Assembly (NCBI RefSeq): GCF_008086045.1
Contig: NZ_VSEY01000005.1
Span: 124,001-188,000, forward strand
Direction: 5' to 3'
Source of the DNA: Nonomuraea sp. PA05
GTDB taxonomy: Bacteria > Actinomycetota > Actinomycetes > Streptosporangiales > Streptosporangiaceae
DNA length: 64,000 nucleotides
The position numbers were made by a program, and so were the translations under genes. A model generated the notes under the pieces. That model was not told the DNA's origin. It saw only the letters and a list, made by a program, of their open reading frames with translations, and did not search any database. Positions 26,015 to 35,430 of the stretch are shown one piece after another; the first letter of the stretch is position 1, and each line of letters opens with the position of its first letter.

Positions 26015-27220
26015 GTGACCGCCCAGCGTGACTACGCCGACCTCGTCCAGCGAGGGCTCTCGCTCGACCTCACCCGGGGCAAGCCGTCGCCGCGCCAGCT
26101 CGACCTCTCCGATGATCTGCTGAAACTGCCCAGCACGTACCGGGCGGCCGACGGCACCGACGGCCGCAACTACGGCAACCTCCAGGGCCTGGCCGAGCTG
26201 CGCGAGCTGTTCGCGCCGCTGGTGCAGGTGCCGGCGGAGCAGCTCGTCGTCGGCGGCAACTCCAGCCTGGCGATGATGCACGACACCGTGGTGCACGCGC
26301 TGCTCAGCCCGGTGCCGGGCGCCGCGCGCCGCTGGGTCGAGGAGCCGGAGATCACGTTCCTGTGCCCGGTGCCCGGATACGACCGGCATTTCACCATCTG
26401 CGAGCGGTTCGGGATCAAGATGGTCCCCGTCCCGATGAACGCGGACGGCCCCGACATGGACGTCGTCGAGCGCCTGGTCGCCGAGGACGCCGGCGTCAAG
26501 GGCATGTGGTGCGTGCCGAAGTACAGCAACCCGTCCGGCATCACCTACAGCGACGCGACCGTGCGCAGGCTGGCCGCCATGTCCACGGCCGCGCCCGACT
26601 TCCGGATCTTCTGGGACAACGCGTACGCGGTGCACCACCTCACCGACACCCCCGACGAGCTGGCCGACCTGCTGGCGCGGGCCGCTGAGGCCGGCAACGC
26701 CGACCGGGTGTTCGTCTACGCCTCGACCTCGAAGGTGACGCTGGCCGGCTCCGGCGTCTCGTTCTTCGGCGGCTCGCCGGCGAACGTGAAGTGGTTCCTG
26801 CACAACACCTCGAAGCAGTCGATCGGGCCCGACAAGATCAACCAGCTCCGGCACGTGGAGTTCCTGCGTGACGGCGCAGGCGTGGCCGCGCACATGCGGC
26901 GGCACGCCGAGCTGATCGGGCCGAAGTTCGAGCTGGTCGACAAGGTGCTGACCGAGCGGCTCGGTGACCTGGCCTCCTGGACCAGCCCGCGGGGCGGCTA
27001 CTTCATCAGCCTGGAGGTGCCGCACGCCGCCGAGGTGGTGGCCAAGGCCAAGGCGGCCGGCATCGCGCTGACGCCCGCCGGGGCCACGCACCCGTACGGC
27101 AAGGACCCCGACGACCGCACGATCAGGATCGCGCCCACCTACCCGGACCTCCAGGAGCTGGAGCAGGCCATCGACGGCCTGGCCGTCTGCGTCCGCCTGG
27201 TGGCGGAAGAGCACGCCTGA
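26015..27220 (+). CDS. PLP aminotransferase, type Ic aspartate aminotransferase-like
   Basis: A 401-residue fold-type I aminotransferase of the PF12897 group (related to C. glutamicum AspT), likely exchanging amino groups between aspartate or another amino acid and 2-oxoglutarate. PLP features: GGNSSLAMMHDTV, PGYDRHF, WDNAYAVHHL, and Lys in YASTSKVTLAGSGVSFF. GTG 26015 is selected because GGAGGAG lies 6 bp before it; ATG 26009 lies directly on that site. Single gene, convergent with the next. Confidence 0.85.
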   Translation: MTAQRDYADLVQRGLSLDLTRGKPSPRQLDLSDDLLKLPSTYRAADGTDGRNYGNLQGLAELRELFAPLVQVPAEQLVVGGNSSLAMMHDTVVHALLSPVPGAARRWVEEPEITFLCPVPGYDRHFTICERFGIKMVPVPMNADGPDMDVVERLVAEDAGVKGMWCVPKYSNPSGITYSDATVRRLAAMSTAAPDFRIFWDNAYAVHHLTDTPDELADLLARAAEAGNADRVFVYASTSKVTLAGSGVSFFGGSPANVKWFLHNTSKQSIGPDKINQLRHVEFLRDGAGVAAHMRRHAELIGPKFELVDKVLTERLGDLASWTSPRGGYFISLEVPHAAEVVAKAKAAGIALTPAGATHPYGKDPDDRTIRIAPTYPDLQELEQAIDGLAVCVRLVAEEHA

Positions 27221-27250
27221 CCCGTTCAGGCCACGCGGCCCTCGCCCTGT

Positions 27251-27832
27251 TCAGCGGCGGGGGCCGCCGCCGTTCCTGAAGCCGAAGATGTACTCGCGCG
27301 TCTCGCTCGGGTGGAACGTCACATCCACGCCCGGCTCGAAGACGACGTTGTCGCGCGCGCAGTAGAACAGGCCCTCCCAGACGCCCAGCGCCTTCTCCCT
27401 GGCGGGCGCCTCCAGCGTGTCGCGCTTGCGTGCGCCGTGCGCGCCGAGCACGTTCAGCAGGCCGAACCCCCAGAACAGGCCCGTCAGGCAGAACGGGGCC
27501 AGCAGCACCTCGCCCCAGTTCGGGTCCTGGCCCATCGCGATCACCAGCGACACGACGAGGTGCACCAGGGCCGCGACCAGCAGCAGCACGTACCCCTGGT
27601 TCCTGGCCCACGGCGTGTAGTGGCGGCTGGGGAACGACAGCCACACCGCGAGCTGCGTGCGGCTCATGACGTGCTTGGACGCGCCCAGCGCCGCCTGCGT
27701 GGGCAGGTCCGCGACCTCGCGCGTGCCCGGTAACCTGACCCGCCCTATCTTGTACGTCGTCCCGGCCGCCACCGCTCCAGGAACCGCGACAACCTGGTCA
27801 GCCTCCGTACACACCGGGCACCCGACTTTCAC
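27251..27832 (-). CDS. Hypothetical membrane protein with CPVC motif
   Basis: A 193-residue protein of unknown function. N-terminus MKVGCPVCTEADQVVAVPGA carries a CPVC pair (possible zinc or redox site). Two membrane helices in residues 78-130 (VLLLVAALVHLVVSLVIAMG; LLAPFCLTGLFWGFGLLNVLG). The C-terminal soluble domain has FYCARDNVVFEPG and ETREYIFGFRNGG. The GTG 27832 start is 52 bp from the divergent oxidoreductase gene. No close family recognised. Confidence 0.7.
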   Translation of the reverse strand: MKVGCPVCTEADQVVAVPGAVAAGTTYKIGRVRLPGTREVADLPTQAALGASKHVMSRTQLAVWLSFPSRHYTPWARNQGYVLLLVAALVHLVVSLVIAMGQDPNWGEVLLAPFCLTGLFWGFGLLNVLGAHGARKRDTLEAPAREKALGVWEGLFYCARDNVVFEPGVDVTFHPSETREYIFGFRNGGGPRR

Positions 27833-27884
27833 CCGGGCAGTCTGGCCTTAAGGAACGCGCTGCGCAAACCATAAGGTGCATAGT

Positions 27885-29246
27885 GTGAGACCGATTGATG
27901 CCCTGGTGGACGCTCTGTCCGATGCCCGCGTCCTGACCGACCCCGACGTGATCGACTCCTACGCCCGCGACCGCACGTTCCTCGAACCCGGCAAACCGCT
28001 CGGTGTGGTGCTCGCCACCTCCCGCGACGACGTGGTCACCACCATGAAGTGGGCCACCGAGCACCGGGTGCCCGTGGTGCCGCGCGGCGGCGGCACCGGC
28101 CTGGCCGGCGCGTCCGTGGCCGGCGACGGCTCGCTCATCCTGTCGCTGGCCAGAATGACGGCCATCAGGGAGCTGTCCCCCGCCGACGAGATCGCCGTCG
28201 TCGAGCCCGGCGTCATCACCGCCGACCTGGACAAGGCCGCCAAGGAACACGGGTTGATGTACGCGCCGGACCCGTCCTCGTACGAGATCTCCACCATCGG
28301 CGGGAACCTGGCCACCAACGCCGGCGGGCTGCGCTGCGTGAAGTACGGCGTGACCAGGGACTCGGCGCTCGGCCTTGAAGTCGTGCTGGCCGACGGCCGG
28401 GTGCTGAACACCGGGCGGCGCACGATGAAGGGCGTCACCGGCTACGACCTGACCGGGCTGTTCGTCGGCTCGGAGGGCACGCTCGGCGTGATCACCGCCG
28501 CCACCGTGCGGCTGCGGCGCGCGCCCGCGACGCCGCCCGCGACGTTCGCGGCCGACTTCTCCTCACTCCGGGACGCCGGAGCGGCCGTTTCGGCGATCAT
28601 GGCGGCGGGCTGCCAGCCGTCGCTCATGGAGCTGCTCGACCGGGCCACGCTGGCCGCCATCGACGAGTGGCGCAACATCGGGCTCGAACCCAGCACGCAG
28701 GCCATGCTCATCGGCCAGTCCGACGCCGCCGACAGCCAGGCCGCCGTCGAGCGCATGGAGCGCATCTGCACCGAGAACGGCGCCTCGTTCGTCGCCGTCT
28801 CCTCCAGCCCGCAGGAGGCGGACGAGCTGATCGGGCTGCGGCGGCTGGCGTACGGGGCCAAGGAGCGGCAGGGCGCCTGCCTGGTCGAGGACGTGTGCGT
28901 GCCCCGCTCCGCGCTGGCCGAGATGATCGGCAGGATCGAGGCCGCCGCTGCGCGGCACGGGGTGCGGATCGCCACGGTCGCGCACGCCGGCGACGGCAAC
29001 CTGCACCCGGTCTTCATCTTCGAGCACGGCACCCTAGAACCGCCCCCCGAGGTGTGGGCCGCGGCGGACCAGGTGTTCAAGGACGCGCTGGAGCTCGGCG
29101 GCACGCTCACCGGGGAGCACGGCGTGGGGCTGCTGAAGCAGCACTGGCTGGCGCTGGAGGCGGGGCCGGTGGCGCATGAGCTGCAGCGGGGGATCAAGGG
29201 CGTGTTCGACCCCCTCGGCATCCTCAACCCCGGCAAGGCGATCTAG
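27885..29246 (+). CDS. FAD-linked oxidoreductase, GlcD/D-lactate dehydrogenase type
   Basis: A 453-residue FAD-dependent 2-hydroxyacid dehydrogenase. FAD_binding_4 motifs: PVVPRGGGTGLAGASV and DPSSYEISTIGGNLATNAGG with FVGSEGTLGVITAATV; FAD-oxidase C-terminal domain has AHAGDGNLHPVFIF and GGTLTGEHGVGLLK. GTG 27885 is 7 bp after TAAGGT, a leaderless pattern; GTG 27876 would add three residues. No GlcE or GlcF partner here, so a single-subunit D-lactate or glycolate enzyme is plausible. Confidence 0.9.
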   Translation: MRPIDALVDALSDARVLTDPDVIDSYARDRTFLEPGKPLGVVLATSRDDVVTTMKWATEHRVPVVPRGGGTGLAGASVAGDGSLILSLARMTAIRELSPADEIAVVEPGVITADLDKAAKEHGLMYAPDPSSYEISTIGGNLATNAGGLRCVKYGVTRDSALGLEVVLADGRVLNTGRRTMKGVTGYDLTGLFVGSEGTLGVITAATVRLRRAPATPPATFAADFSSLRDAGAAVSAIMAAGCQPSLMELLDRATLAAIDEWRNIGLEPSTQAMLIGQSDAADSQAAVERMERICTENGASFVAVSSSPQEADELIGLRRLAYGAKERQGACLVEDVCVPRSALAEMIGRIEAAAARHGVRIATVAHAGDGNLHPVFIFEHGTLEPPPEVWAAADQVFKDALELGGTLTGEHGVGLLKQHWLALEAGPVAHELQRGIKGVFDPLGILNPGKAI

Positions 29247-29450
29247 ACCGTTCCCTTCACCGAACCGCTCAGTTGCCCGAACCGCTCCCTTCACCAAGCC
29301 GTGACCTTGGGCGTCGAGGCGTACACGACCTGCGACGAAAGCCTGACTTATCTCGTCAAAAGGTGAAACTTCTGACAGGTCCGGCAGACGCCCCAAGGTT
29401 CACGCTGGTAGCGTCTTGCCACATCTATTGGGTTGTGATGGGGGTCCGAC

Positions 29451-31898
29451 GTGAATCAGTTCCAGCCGTTGGCGGCGGACGATCCGCGGCGGCTGGGGGC
29501 GTATGACATCGTCGCCCGGCTCGGCGAGGGCGGCCAGGGCATCGTCTATCTCGGCAAGAGCGACTCGGGGGAACAAGTCGCCGTCAAGCTGCTGCACCAG
29601 GCCCTGGTGGCGGACGCCGACGCCAGGACGCGCTTCCTGCGCGAAGTGGCGGTCGCGCAGCGCGTCGCCCGGTTCTGCACCGCTCCAGTGCTCCACGCCG
29701 ACCTCGACGGCAGCAAGCCGTACATCGTCAGCGAGTACGTGCCGGGGCCCTCCCTGCGCGAGATGGTCATCAACGAGGGACCGCGACGGGGCGCCGCCCT
29801 GGAACGCCTGGCCATCAGTACCGCCACCGCCCTCGCGGCCATCCACCGCGCCGGGATCCTGCACCGCGACTTCAAGCCCGCCAACGTGCTGATGGGCCCC
29901 GAAGGGCCCGTCGTGATCGACTTCGGCATCGCCAGGGCACTCGACTCGCCTGGGGCGACCGCCACCGGCATGGCCATGGGAACGCCCTCCTACCTGGCGC
30001 CCGAGCAGCTCAGCGGGGCGCAGGTGTCCGAGGCGGCCGACGTGTTCGCCTGGGGCGTCACCATGGTGTTCGCCGCCACCGGGAAGCCCGCGTTCGGGGC
30101 CGACTCCATTCCCGTCGTGATGAACCGGATCCTCAACGAGGAGCCGGAGCTCGGGAAGATGGAGGGGCTGCTGGGTGAGCTGGTGGCCGCCTGCCTGTCC
30201 AAGGACCCGGCGCAGCGGCCCAGCGCCGATGAGCTGATCGTGCACCTCACGGGGCAGCCGGCGCCCAAGGCCGCCGTCGAGCCTGTCACGGGCAACCAGA
30301 AGGCCGCGGGAGCCGCCGCCGCGGCTGCCGCGGGTGTGACCCGGGTCGAGGGTGCGGAGGCTTCGGGGCAGGATCACTACCCCGGGCCGTGGCACCAGCC
30401 GACCGGGCCTCAGCAGCTTCCTCCGCCGCAGACGGGCGACTACAGCCACCAGGCGGCCTCAGCCCAGGGCGGACCGGCTGCCGCCGGTGCACCGCACGGC
30501 GGTCCAGGCCAGGGCGCTCCAGGCCAGGGCGGGCCCGTTCACGGCGGCGGCCCGGCTCAGGGCGGCCTTGCCCACGGCGGCGCTCAGCACGGCGGCCCGG
30601 CTCAGGGCGGCACCCAGCATGCCGGTCCTTCGGGCAACCCTGCTCAGGCTGGTGCGCCAGGCACCCCGGCTCAGGGTGGCATGCCGGGCAACCCGGCGCA
30701 GGGCGGTGCTCCAGGCAACGGACCCGCGGCCGGTCTGCCTTATGGCGGCGGCCCCGCAGGCAACAGCCCGCACGGCGGCCCCGCTCAGGGCGGCGCGCCA
30801 CACGGCGGGATGCCGCACGGCTCTGGGATGCCCGGCGGTCCCAACGGCGGCCAGCCCTTCCAGGCAGGCCCCCACGGCGGCCCCGCAGGCCCGGGCGGGC
30901 CAGGCATTCCGGGCAGTCAAGGCGCTCCCGGCGGACTGGGCGCCCCGGGTGTCCAAGGCGGCCCAGGCGGTCGCGGCGGAGCGGGCGGCCCCGGCAGGCC
31001 CAACGGCCCGACCGGCCCGGGTGGCGCGGCAGGCCCCGGTGGCGCGGCCGGTACGCGCCCCGCCGGCGGCGCACCCGCCAAGCAGCGCCGCACCCTGACC
31101 CTCGCCCTGTCGGGCGCCGCAGCAGCCGCGCTGCTGGTCGTGGTCGGCGCCGTGGTCGTGCAGGCCAACAGCAAGCAGACGCCGATAGTCGCGGTGGGCA
31201 ACTCCGCCAGCGAGACCGACGGCGGCTCAGGCGCGGGCCAGCCCGGCGAGGCCCCGGTCGAGCAGTCCCCTCCGGTGACGTTCCCGACGGACAGCGCCGC
31301 CCCGGTGCCGACGCTGGACATCGAGCCGGAAGAGACGAAGAAGACCAAGAAGCCGACGAAGGAGCCCATCGCTCAGGTTCCCGACCCGGTGACGCAGGCT
31401 CCACGCCCGCAGACCACCACGAAGCAGCCCGAGCCCACCCCCACGCCCAAGCCGTCCAAGACCAAGAAGACGACCTTGATCGAGCCGGACCTCGAGCCTA
31501 CGGAGAAGCCGTCTCAGGGACCGACGGTGACCGTGACCGCGACCGGCAAGCCGCCCCAGAGCCTGAAGCTCAACCCCTACAAGGCGACCTCGGTCTGCGG
31601 CTCCGGCTACAAGGTCATCAACTCGCGGACGCTGGGGAGTAACAACGCCACGATCTACCTGCTTTACAACAGCAGCGCGGGCAAGAACTGCGTGGTCACC
31701 ATGTCGCGCTACGTCTATCCCAACAAGGCGAAGATGAACGCGATTCTGCAGGTCAAGGGGGGTTCCTCCGCAAGCAACCCGGGCAACTTCACGGCGTACG
31801 CCGGCCCGATCCGGCTGGCCGCCGCCAAGAAGTGCGTGATCTGGGGCGGCACGTGGGGCCCGTACACCTGGAAGTCCGGCTGGAGCCACTGCACCTGA
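29451..31898 (+). CDS. Receptor-type Ser/Thr protein kinase with collagen-like linker
   Basis: An 815-residue transmembrane kinase. Kinase domain about 14-270: GEGGQG loop (25-30), Lys46 in VAVKLL, HRD 138-140 in LHRDFKPANVLM, DFG 157-159, and GTPSYLAPEQL. Residues about 330-465 are HGG/QGG repeats, 465-537 form Gly-X-Y collagen-like sequence, a membrane helix follows at about 546-570, then a Pro/Thr-rich stalk. The extracellular domain (about 708-815) holds four Cys (VCGSGYKV, KNCVVTM, KKCVIWGG, WSHCT) and has no family I recognise. It lies alone with a terminator after it. Ligand unknown. Confidence 0.92.
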   Translation: MNQFQPLAADDPRRLGAYDIVARLGEGGQGIVYLGKSDSGEQVAVKLLHQALVADADARTRFLREVAVAQRVARFCTAPVLHADLDGSKPYIVSEYVPGPSLREMVINEGPRRGAALERLAISTATALAAIHRAGILHRDFKPANVLMGPEGPVVIDFGIARALDSPGATATGMAMGTPSYLAPEQLSGAQVSEAADVFAWGVTMVFAATGKPAFGADSIPVVMNRILNEEPELGKMEGLLGELVAACLSKDPAQRPSADELIVHLTGQPAPKAAVEPVTGNQKAAGAAAAAAAGVTRVEGAEASGQDHYPGPWHQPTGPQQLPPPQTGDYSHQAASAQGGPAAAGAPHGGPGQGAPGQGGPVHGGGPAQGGLAHGGAQHGGPAQGGTQHAGPSGNPAQAGAPGTPAQGGMPGNPAQGGAPGNGPAAGLPYGGGPAGNSPHGGPAQGGAPHGGMPHGSGMPGGPNGGQPFQAGPHGGPAGPGGPGIPGSQGAPGGLGAPGVQGGPGGRGGAGGPGRPNGPTGPGGAAGPGGAAGTRPAGGAPAKQRRTLTLALSGAAAAALLVVVGAVVVQANSKQTPIVAVGNSASETDGGSGAGQPGEAPVEQSPPVTFPTDSAAPVPTLDIEPEETKKTKKPTKEPIAQVPDPVTQAPRPQTTTKQPEPTPTPKPSKTKKTTLIEPDLEPTEKPSQGPTVTVTATGKPPQSLKLNPYKATSVCGSGYKVINSRTLGSNNATIYLLYNSSAGKNCVVTMSRYVYPNKAKMNAILQVKGGSSASNPGNFTAYAGPIRLAAAKKCVIWGGTWGPYTWKSGWSHCT

Positions 31899-31912
31899 CC
31901 CAGAACGCGATC

Positions 31913-31942
31913 GAGCCGCCACCCACCACAGGGTGGCGGCTC
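31913..31942 (+). terminator. Terminator after the Ser/Thr kinase gene
   Basis: Perfect 12-bp stem GAGCCGCCACCC / GGGTGGCGGCTC with a 6-base loop ACCACA, 15 bp after the kinase stop. No long T run, as usual in actinomycetes. Confidence 0.85.
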
Positions 31943-31969
31943 GTTCCATCCCTGAGCTAGCGTGCTTGA

Positions 31970-33565
31970 ATGATCGTCGGGACCAGCCTCGACACCGAAG
32001 GCGACGACTACCGAGCCAGACGCGACGCGATGCTCGCCAAGCTGGCCGACCTCGACACCGAGCACGCCAAGGCCGTTGCGGGCGGCGGCGAGAAGTACGT
32101 CCAGCGGCACCGCGCCCGCGGCAAGCTGCTGGCCAGGGAGCGCGTGGAGCTGCTGATCGACCCCGACTCCCCGTTCCTGGAGCTGTCGCCGCTGGCGGCG
32201 TGGGGCAGCGAGTTCCCCGTGGGTGCCAGCGTGGTGACGGGCATCGGGGTGATCGAGGGCGTCGAGTGTGTGATCACGGCGAACGATCCCACGGTGCGCG
32301 GCGGCGCGTCGAACCCGTGGACGCTGAAGAAGACCCTGCGCTCGGCGGAGATCGCGCTGCGCAACCGGCTGCCGTACGTGAATCTGGTGGAGAGCGGCGG
32401 CGCGGACCTGCCGACGCAGAAGGAGATCTTCATCCCTGGCGGGCAGATCTTCCGCGATCTGACCAGGCTGTCGGCGGCGGGGGTGCCGACGGTGGCGCTG
32501 GTGTTCGGCAACTCGACGGCGGGCGGCGCGTACGTGCCCGGGATGAGCGACCACGTGGTGATGGTGCGGGAGCGGGCCAAGGTGTTCCTGGGCGGTCCGC
32601 CGCTGGTCAAGATGGCGACGGGCGAGGAGTCGGACGACGAGTCGCTGGGCGGCGCCGAGATGCACGCCAGGGTGAGCGGGCTGGCCGACTACCTGGCGCA
32701 GGACGAGTACGACGCGCTGCGGATCGGGCGGCGCGTCATCGCCTCGCTGGGCTGGCGGAAGCTGGGCCGCGCGCCCGACCCGGACGTGGCGGAGCCGGTG
32801 TTCGCGGCGGACGAGTTGCTGGGGATCGTGCCGGAGGATCTGAAGGTGCCGTTCGACCCGCGCGAGGTGATCGCGCGGGTGGTGGACGGGAGCGTCTTCG
32901 AGGAGTTCAAGCCGCTGTACGGGGCCTCGCTGGTGACGGGGTGGGCGCGGATCCACGGCTATCGGGTGGGGGTGCTGGCGAACGCGCGCGGGGTGCTGTT
33001 CAGCGAGGAGTCGCAGAAGGCCACGCAGTTCATCCAGCTCGCGAACCAGTCGCGCACGCCGCTGCTGTTCCTGCAGAACACGACCGGCTACATGGTCGGC
33101 AAGGACTACGAGCAGGGCGGCATCATCAAGCACGGCGCCATGATGATCAACGCGGTGTCCAACTCGACGGTGCCGCATCTGACGGTCGTCATGGGCGCCT
33201 CGTACGGGGCGGGCAACTACGGCATGTGCGGGCGCGCCTACGACCCTCGTTTCCTGTTCAGCTGGCCGAGCGCGAAGTCGGCGGTGATGGGCCCCGCGCA
33301 GCTCGCCGGGGTGTTGTCCATCGTGGGGCGGGCCTCGGCGCTGGCCAGGGGGCAGACGTTCGACGAGGAGGCCGACGCGGAGATGCGGGCGATGGTGGAG
33401 GCGCAGATCGAGGCCGAGTCGCTGGCCTTCTTCCTGTCGGGGCGCCTGTACGACGACGGGGTGATCGATCCGCGCGACACCCGTACGGTGCTGGGCCTGT
33501 GCCTGTCGGCGATCAACAGCGCGCCGGTGCCCGAGGCGGCGGGGTTCGGGGTGTTCCGGCCGTGA
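31970..33565 (+). CDS. Acyl-CoA carboxylase carboxyltransferase (beta) subunit
   Basis: A 531-residue carboxyltransferase with crotonase-like N and C halves: SGGADLPTQKEIFIPGG, TAGGAYVPGMSDH and SYGAGNYGMCGRAYDPRF. It transfers CO2 from biotin to a CoA ester. The N-half loop reads FIPGGQIFRDL where classic methylcrotonyl-CoA carboxylases, as I remember them, have FPDREHFGR-type sequence, so it is a distinct subfamily; substrate could be methylcrotonyl-, geranyl- or another CoA. ATG 31970 is 6 bp after TAGCGT, probably leaderless. First gene of a four-gene operon. Confidence 0.88.
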   Translation: MIVGTSLDTEGDDYRARRDAMLAKLADLDTEHAKAVAGGGEKYVQRHRARGKLLARERVELLIDPDSPFLELSPLAAWGSEFPVGASVVTGIGVIEGVECVITANDPTVRGGASNPWTLKKTLRSAEIALRNRLPYVNLVESGGADLPTQKEIFIPGGQIFRDLTRLSAAGVPTVALVFGNSTAGGAYVPGMSDHVVMVRERAKVFLGGPPLVKMATGEESDDESLGGAEMHARVSGLADYLAQDEYDALRIGRRVIASLGWRKLGRAPDPDVAEPVFAADELLGIVPEDLKVPFDPREVIARVVDGSVFEEFKPLYGASLVTGWARIHGYRVGVLANARGVLFSEESQKATQFIQLANQSRTPLLFLQNTTGYMVGKDYEQGGIIKHGAMMINAVSNSTVPHLTVVMGASYGAGNYGMCGRAYDPRFLFSWPSAKSAVMGPAQLAGVLSIVGRASALARGQTFDEEADAEMRAMVEAQIEAESLAFFLSGRLYDDGVIDPRDTRTVLGLCLSAINSAPVPEAAGFGVFRP

Positions 33566-35430
33566 TCACTCGCCTGCTCGTCGCGAACCGGGGCGAGATC
33601 GCCCGCCGCGTCTTCCGCACCTGCCGTGAGCTCGGCATCTCCACGGTGGCGGTGTTCTCCGACGCCGACGCGGACGCGCCGCACGTGGCCGAGGCCGACC
33701 TGGCGGTACGCCTGCCCGGCACCCGCCCGGCGGACACGTACCTGGACGTGGCGCGGCTCCTGGCGGCCTGCCGCGCCTCGGGTGCGGACGCCGTGCATCC
33801 CGGCTACGGTTTCCTGTCGGAGAGCGCGGACTTCGCCCGGGAGGTGCTGGCGGCCGGGCTGGTGTGGGTGGGGCCGCCGCCCGAGGCGATCGCGGCCATG
33901 GGCGTCAAGATCGGGGCGAAGCGGCTGATGGCGGACGCCGGGGTGCCGGTGCTGCCCTCGCTCGACCTCGCCGTCCCGGAGGAGTTCCCGCTGCTGGTGA
34001 AGGCGTCGGCGGGCGGCGGCGGGCGCGGCATGCGGGTGGTGCGCGAGCCGGGGGAGCTGGCCGGGGCGGTGGAGTCGGCGCGGCGCGAGGCCGCCGCCGC
34101 CTTCGGCGACGGCACGGTGTTCGCCGAGCCGCTGCTGGAGCGGGCCAGGCACGTGGAGGTCCAGGTGCTGGCCGACCGGCACGGGACGGTGTGGGCGCTG
34201 GGCGAGCGCGAGTGCAGCGTGCAGCGGCGGCACCAGAAGGTGGTCGAGGAGTGCCCCTCGCCCGGCGTCTCGGAGGCGACGCGTACGCTGCTGTACGAGG
34301 CCGCGGTCCGCGCGGCCCGCACCATCGGGTACGTCGGAGCCGGGACGGTGGAGTTCCTGGTCGCGGCGGACCGGGTGGCGTTCCTGGAGATGAACACCCG
34401 GCTCCAGGTCGAGCATCCGGTGACCGAGCTGGTGTACGGCGTGGACCTGGTCCGGCTGCAGATCGAGGTGGCGGAGGGCGCCGCGCTGCCCGCCGCGCCG
34501 CCGTCGCCGTCCGGGTGGGCGGTCGAGGCGCGGCTGTACGCGGAGGACGCCGGGTACGTGCCGCAGGCCGGGGTGTTGCGGCGGTTCGAGATCCCGGGTG
34601 GGGTTCGGGTGGACGCCGGGGTGGAGTCGGGATCGGTGGTGTCGCCGCACTACGACGCGTTGCTGGCCAAGGTGGTGGCGCATGGGGCGACTCGGGGGGA
34701 GGCGGTGCGCAGGCTGGTGTCGGCGTTGCGCGGGGCGCGGTTGCACGGTCTGACCACAAATCGCGAATTGCTGGTAAATATCCTGACGAATCGGGATTTT
34801 GTGGCGGGTGACACGCACACCGATTTCCTGTCTCCTGAGGGCCCCCTCCAGACCACTCCTCCAGCCATCGACGAGGGTGCGGGGCTCGCCGCCGCCCTCG
34901 CGCTCGCGGCGCTCAACCGCAGCCGCGCCCGCGTCTTGCCCGGCCTCCCCGGCGGCTGGCGCAACGTGCGCTCCCAGCCCCGCGCCCTCCGCTTCGAGGA
35001 GCTCGGCGAGGTGACCTACGACCCGCTCCCCGAGGGCGTCACCGTCGCGGACGCGGACCCGTACCGGGTGGTCCTGGAATGCGACGGCCTGCGCCGCACG
35101 TACGAGATCAGCCACTACCCCGGCAGCGTGTGCGTCGACCACGCGGACGGCCACGCCGAGCTGACCCCCGTCCCCCGCCTGCCCGAACCCGCCGAGCACG
35201 TCGCGCCCGGCTCCCTCCTGGCCCCCATGCCGGGTAACGTGCTGCGGGTCGAGGTGGAGCCGGGTGATCGGGTGGTGAAGGGCCAGGCGGTCCTGGTGCT
35301 GGAGGCGATGAAGATGGAGCACCGGGTCACCGCCCCGGCGGGCGGCGTGGTGTCCGCCGTGCACGTGGAGAAGGGCAGCCAGGTGGACGCCGGAGCCGTG
35401 CTGGTGATCATCCAGGAGGGGGACTCATGA
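33562..35430 (+). CDS. Acyl-CoA carboxylase biotin-carboxylase/BCCP (alpha) subunit
   Basis: A 622-residue subunit starting MITRLLVANRGEIARRVFRTC. It has a biotin carboxylase N-domain, an ATP-grasp core (LLVKASAGGGGRGMRVV), FLEMNTRLQVEHPVTE, and a C-terminal biotinyl domain with the acceptor Lys in LVLEAMKMEHRV near residue 582. GTGA overlap with the beta gene couples the two subunits, and ATGA overlap couples the hydratase gene. A tetrapeptide-scale A/T-richer patch occurs near 34745-34805. Confidence 0.92.
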   Translation: MITRLLVANRGEIARRVFRTCRELGISTVAVFSDADADAPHVAEADLAVRLPGTRPADTYLDVARLLAACRASGADAVHPGYGFLSESADFAREVLAAGLVWVGPPPEAIAAMGVKIGAKRLMADAGVPVLPSLDLAVPEEFPLLVKASAGGGGRGMRVVREPGELAGAVESARREAAAAFGDGTVFAEPLLERARHVEVQVLADRHGTVWALGERECSVQRRHQKVVEECPSPGVSEATRTLLYEAAVRAARTIGYVGAGTVEFLVAADRVAFLEMNTRLQVEHPVTELVYGVDLVRLQIEVAEGAALPAAPPSPSGWAVEARLYAEDAGYVPQAGVLRRFEIPGGVRVDAGVESGSVVSPHYDALLAKVVAHGATRGEAVRRLVSALRGARLHGLTTNRELLVNILTNRDFVAGDTHTDFLSPEGPLQTTPPAIDEGAGLAAALALAALNRSRARVLPGLPGGWRNVRSQPRALRFEELGEVTYDPLPEGVTVADADPYRVVLECDGLRRTYEISHYPGSVCVDHADGHAELTPVPRLPEPAEHVAPGSLLAPMPGNVLRVEVEPGDRVVKGQAVLVLEAMKMEHRVTAPAGGVVSAVHVEKGSQVDAGAVLVIIQEGDS

